This document shows positions 60,442-64,000 of a stretch of 64,000 nucleotides of DNA, one piece after another. This DNA is from Marisa cornuarietis. Its lineage: Eukaryota > Mollusca > Gastropoda > Architaenioglossa > Ampullariidae. Numbering within the stretch: position 1 is the stretch's first letter; the number at the start of each line of letters is the position of its first letter. The stretch lies in the NCBI GenBank assembly GCA_004794655.1, contig SMMW01000003.1:18060501-18124500 (forward strand). The letters are read 5' to 3'. The notes beneath the pieces are model-generated. The model did not search any database and was not told where the DNA came from. It saw only the letters and a list, made by a program, of their open reading frames with translations. Both the position numbers and the translations under genes were made by a program.

Positions 60442-60700
60442 GTTTACGCTCTACTTTAGAACTACGCGTACTTGACTAGCACAGAGCAGCCAGAATAAGC
60501 GCGAGTCGTGACTTGCAATACAGTGAAGATGCTAATGGTGTTTTATGATATATCAGTTTAACAGAAAACTAGTGGCACAGACAGGTAAAAAGAAAAAACT
60601 CCTTATCTCCAGTTGTATGATTTGTGAGGGTCCCCCGTATAACTCCTCATTCTTCAAATATGTCGTATTCTCAAACTGTTTAAATTAAGTGAAGGTGAAA
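60442..60700. promoter_or_regulatory. Shared bidirectional promoter interval OPLAH/NDUFS3
   Basis: Only 259 bp separate the two divergent start codons, so both promoters must lie here unless untranslated leader exons exist elsewhere. No TATA box is in an obvious place. The OPLAH-proximal part has GCGCGAGTCGTGAC-like and ACTACGCG motifs. Head-to-head housekeeping genes commonly share such intervals. Confidence 0.65.
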
Positions 60701-61981
60701 ATGGCGTCGCGATTTTGCAGAGCGATTAGGCCGATCGCAAACTATGCTAGAAAACAGCGTGAGTTATAAAATTATAGAAGTTTTATAATGCAGCATGATA
60801 TTGTTTCGTGTCTCTTCTTTAAACAGATTAAATCAGTCGCCAGAATCCCAGTATAAAACATCCGATGCTCTAAGTTGTTTTTGCCTATGCTGTTACTGTT
60901 GATTGTTGTTTGCAGTCGTAAGTTTCTAAACAGCCATGATATTCCTACCATTAGTCGTCCTAAGCTACAGAATAGTTAATGATGTTAAAGACTTATTAAT
61001 AAAACTTGACACATCAAGAAATGCTTTTCTGAATAATTTACAACAGATTTTATGAATTATAGGCCTAAGTATTATCATAATGAAAGTAGTCTCTAACAAG
61101 TCCAACCAAGTCAATAATTGTATAGTTGGATGTTTCGAAATCATTCATAATGTTAAACAAATTTTATTTCATTGGTAAACATATATTTATACATTTTTGA
61201 GACACCTTAATCTTACTGATGTGTTATTTTTTAGAATTAATGAACAACTTGGTGAATAGTATTGAAAAGTGGTAGCATATACATCTAAGTAGCTCAGAGG
61301 TGATTTTTTGTCTATAACAGGAAAACTGGATAACTAACTTTCCAGCAGTGATAATGAAATTTCTTTCATACGTTCTTTTACTTTTAGTGTTACAGCAGTC
61401 AGTAGTTACATCCCAGATTAGACAACAATCAAGTGAACCTAGCTCTATCAACGCCAAAGAGACCAGGCGTAAGTGATAATATTTTAACAATTATTAGTGC
61501 TTACTTTATTTGTATTTAAAACTTCAGCACGTTAGACATATCCTTCTTTTAACATTTTGTTACATTTTGACTTCTTTCTGTTCTGAAATATTATATCTTG
61601 TCAACAGACAAAGGCTATTCACTCAGACATAGGAAGACAACATTGTTTTCACAATCATTTGAAAAAATACTATCATGCCTGGATTTTTCAATCCAGTTTT
61701 TTGTCACATGGTTTGATTCTTATACCATTACAGCAACAGTCCGACCTCAAAATGCCTTGGTGAAACAACAGTTGCGGGACTTTGGACAGTATGTAGCCGA
61801 CTGCTTGCCAAAATATGTGCAGGAGGTAGCTGTAACATATACAGGAGAACTAGAGGTTATGATCCACCCTGAGGGTGTTGTGCCAGTACTGAGCTTCCTT
61901 AAAGACCATCACAATGCCCAGTTCTTGAGCATTGCTGATATTGCTGGTGTGGATGTGCCAACACGAGAGTACAGATTTGAG
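60701..61981 (+). CDS. NDUFS3: NADH dehydrogenase iron-sulfur protein 3, 5' part (exons 1-3)
   Basis: This is a core subunit of mitochondrial complex I, matrix arm (30-kDa, NuoC family). Exons: 60701-60758 (MASRFCRAIRPIANYARKQ, basic and non-acidic like a mitochondrial presequence), 61388-61468 and 61734-61981. They join in phase. The third exon holds the family landmark region: PTVRPQNALVKQQLRDFGQY, then LPKYVQEVAVTY, GELEVMIHPEGVVPVLSFL, DHHNAQFLSIADIAGVDVPT and REYRFE, followed by a GTAAGT donor. Everything after VDVPTR-x-RFE, including the ERExxDMFG region known in the family, is missing and must lie beyond the window, since 62.0-64.0 kb has no such exon. There is no visible defect. Confidence 0.93.
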
Positions 61982-63640
61982 GTAAGTTTTATGAAAACTG
62001 TTGTAAGAGCAAAATCTTTTGTAAAGCAGTAGAAACGAGAAATTATAGAAGGCAATAAAGAAATGCAGAAGAGAAGTATGTTTCATTATGAACTGACAGA
62101 AAAAATTTAGTGAATCAAAATTAGAAATAAGAGACTTTAAAGTGATGCTACCTTCAGAGAAAGAATACACCTGTCACTGACCAAATCTGTGAACTACTGA
62201 GTTGTTGCCTGACCACAGCATATGTCACCCACAAAGGCAACTCCTAAAGAGCATGCTCCTTGCGCTTAAGAACAAGAACAAGACATGGACAACATTAAGG
62301 GACAAAAAAAACAATCATACGAACAATGGAGGTTGTGATTGCCGTTGCCTCGGGCTAATCACACTCTCAACACCTCTACCAACTCACGCCGACAATTATG
62401 TGTACGCGCACACTTATACTAAATTGCTAATAAAGATTCAACTGACTCCGAAACCCCAGCATACGTCCCCAAAACAATTTTTAATAATCTAGAGTTTTGA
62501 CAAGTTGACCATTAAAGATACAATACTGCAAATTTCAACATTAGCTCACTCTCTAGGCGTCCCGGTATAATCCCTACCACAAATCCAGATAACATGAGTC
62601 ACTATCTTAACTAATACACGCACCACCCTTCACTCGACTGACATACACACTCGCCACTTAGCTCTACATGCGACTGTCTCTTTCCACGTGGAGGGCCCTT
62701 CGATGTCTTTGATGTCTAGGAATCCATTGCTGTGACGTCATCTATCATTGCTGCCTCTCCAACGAGCACTGAGACTCTGGCACTGCCACGTGCCACCACG
62801 TGTCTCTTCCTCGAGGTCAGACTGCGATCAGAGCTTAACTGCACCTAATGAGGGACCAACGCTTATCTACCAGCTTCTGCCTCTGTGACAAGAGTGGGTC
62901 CTTACGCACTCTGAGTCAGCTGTGCCAGAGCTGTCACGATTCCCAGACAAGACTCGCAGCGGAGAATCTGAACACCCTTGAACAGACCTCTGTTACAACC
63001 TTCTCCTCGAGCATCCAGTGCGGAAGACCATGATTTCTCACTATGCTAACTCCTCATCCATGAGGATCACCCTCTCTCGTGATTGGTCAAGCATACTTAC
63101 TCACTTGCTTCCACCTTTCTGCTACATAACTACATCCAATCGCTTCCTAACTAACACGACAGCCATTTGGTCAGTCTTCCCTGCTCACTCTGCCTCCTTC
63201 TTACCTCCCCCCTACTAGTGATGCGATCTGCGACTGCGGTGCCATTACATCTGGCTCGCCATCCACTACTGGTGTCCAGTCAGTGGCAATAACAACAAAC
63301 GCTGTGGTCCTGCACTAGGTATACCACAGCTCTACAGTTAGCGGTCGCATCCTGGCCTATGATCACTGCTAGTCTCTCCTCTTCTAAAAGGTTCCCTGCG
63401 GTGATAACTGTTGTTCCCTGCTTCTGTCCTGCGCTAGTGCTGACATAAGCAACCATCATTCCCAACCTAGCTGATCCCAAAGAGATACATGGCGGTGAAG
63501 CATACCTGGTCTTTTTGTCCACCACTCAGCCTGGTACCATCAAAGGTGGCTGTTGCTGTAGCACCACCTTACAAGCTATCTATTCTACCTTATAATAGCC
63601 TGTTTGACCGCGCATTCACTCGACTCGTGTATGAAGCAGA
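61982..63640. other. Probable NDUFS3 intron 3, no gene seen
   Basis: If NDUFS3 continues beyond the window this is intron. The 62640-63600 part is C/T-rich with many CACGTG-like and CTCT motifs and looks like a repeat insertion, but I recognise no protein in it. Confidence 0.4.
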
Positions 63641-63689
63641 AGTGCGACAGCAACATTATAGCCCTATTCCTAGTTATCATATGACAACT

Positions 63690-63966
63690 AGTGGCACCCA
63701 AAACAAGAATGACAAGGTGGACAAATCAGATATCTTCTATAGCATCAAGTCCCATGACTGTGGCCAAGGTTATGTGGGAGAAACAGAAAGAAAATTAAAA
63801 CTTAAAGAACATGGGAGTCATCACCCATTGTTTGGTGGAGGGGGAATCATTTGCAAAATAGTGGACATTTCTTCTCTCTGGACAATGTCACTATCTGGAT
63901 TTGCAAGGCTTAGTGGTTCCAGATAAGGATGAAGGAAACCATTTACATTATGGCTGCAAAACCTCC
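63690..63966 (+). pseudogene. Penelope-like element remnant with GIY-YIG endonuclease
   Basis: The frame reads NKNDKVDKSDIFYSIKSHDC, then GQGYVGETERKLKLKEHGSHH. This matches the (V/I)Y-x-I-x-C...Y(I/V)GET-R-L--R-EH core of GIY-YIG endonucleases of Penelope-like retroelements. In another frame near 63925-63950, MKETIYIMAAKPPQ followed by a stop fits the end of the domain (I-KEAIYI), so a frameshift and nonsense codon are present. The reverse transcriptase is not seen upstream. Confidence 0.7.
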
Positions 63967-64000
63967 ACAGTAGAGACCAAGGGCAACATCAGCTGCCAGT

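Overview
The window is eukaryotic nuclear DNA, and the gene content and repeat landscape fit a lophotrochozoan animal, most likely a gastropod mollusc (inference). The evidence is GT-AG spliced metazoan genes with short exons, AT-rich introns, many CA/GT microsatellites, a tRNA-derived SINE, a Ty3/gypsy LTR element, hAT elements, several LINE remnants and a Penelope-like remnant. Three protein genes are well supported: an SK-type (KCNN) calcium-activated potassium channel on +, a complete 5-oxoprolinase gene (OPLAH) on -, and the 5' part of NDUFS3 on +. A fourth, a small coiled-coil protein gene, is likely but unidentified.

Layout. 0-4.9 kb: no recognised gene; a 41-bp perfect inverted repeat joins 897-937 to 4102-4142. 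4.9-10.5 kb: a complete Ty3/gypsy retrotransposon on - (two 437-bp LTRs with one difference, 5-bp TSD, tRNA-Pro primer site). Its pol order is protease-integrase-RT-RNase H, the Gmr1-like order. It lies in an older hAT fragment. 10.6-11.8 kb: repeat units A1 and B1. 12.2-14.5 kb: a hAT element with 8-bp TSD inserted in a 34-bp minisatellite. 15.9-18.3 kb: the SK gene (4 exons, about 483 aa). 18.4-21.5 kb: repeat copy B2, a truncated LINE, and repeat copy A2 carrying hAT coding fragments. 21.9-24.5 kb: a palindrome cluster, a long GT tract, a 790-bp duplicated block and a MITE with tandem-repeat ends. 25-27 kb: the coiled-coil gene. 28-35 kb: a SINE, the second 790-bp block, LINE ORF1 and endonuclease remnants, and a duplicated interspersed repeat. 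35.9-38.7 kb: a broken second copy of the SK gene. 40.2-60.4 kb: OPLAH, 32 exons joining to an uninterrupted 1305-codon frame. 60.7-62.0 kb: NDUFS3 exons 1-3, divergent from OPLAH across a 259-bp shared promoter interval. 62-64 kb: intron or intergenic DNA ending in a Penelope-like GIY-YIG remnant.

The genes do not form one pathway. OPLAH recycles 5-oxoproline to glutamate (glutathione cycle) and NDUFS3 is a core subunit of respiratory complex I; they probably share a housekeeping promoter. The SK copies record a tandem duplication with decay of one copy amid repeats. I found no wholly new system. The most unusual items are the integrase-before-RT gypsy element, the in-frame triplication of an OPLAH splice acceptor, the MITE with minisatellite termini, and the SK gene/pseudogene pair. 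Exon borders were read by eye from GT/AG signals and family resemblance; no database search was possible.
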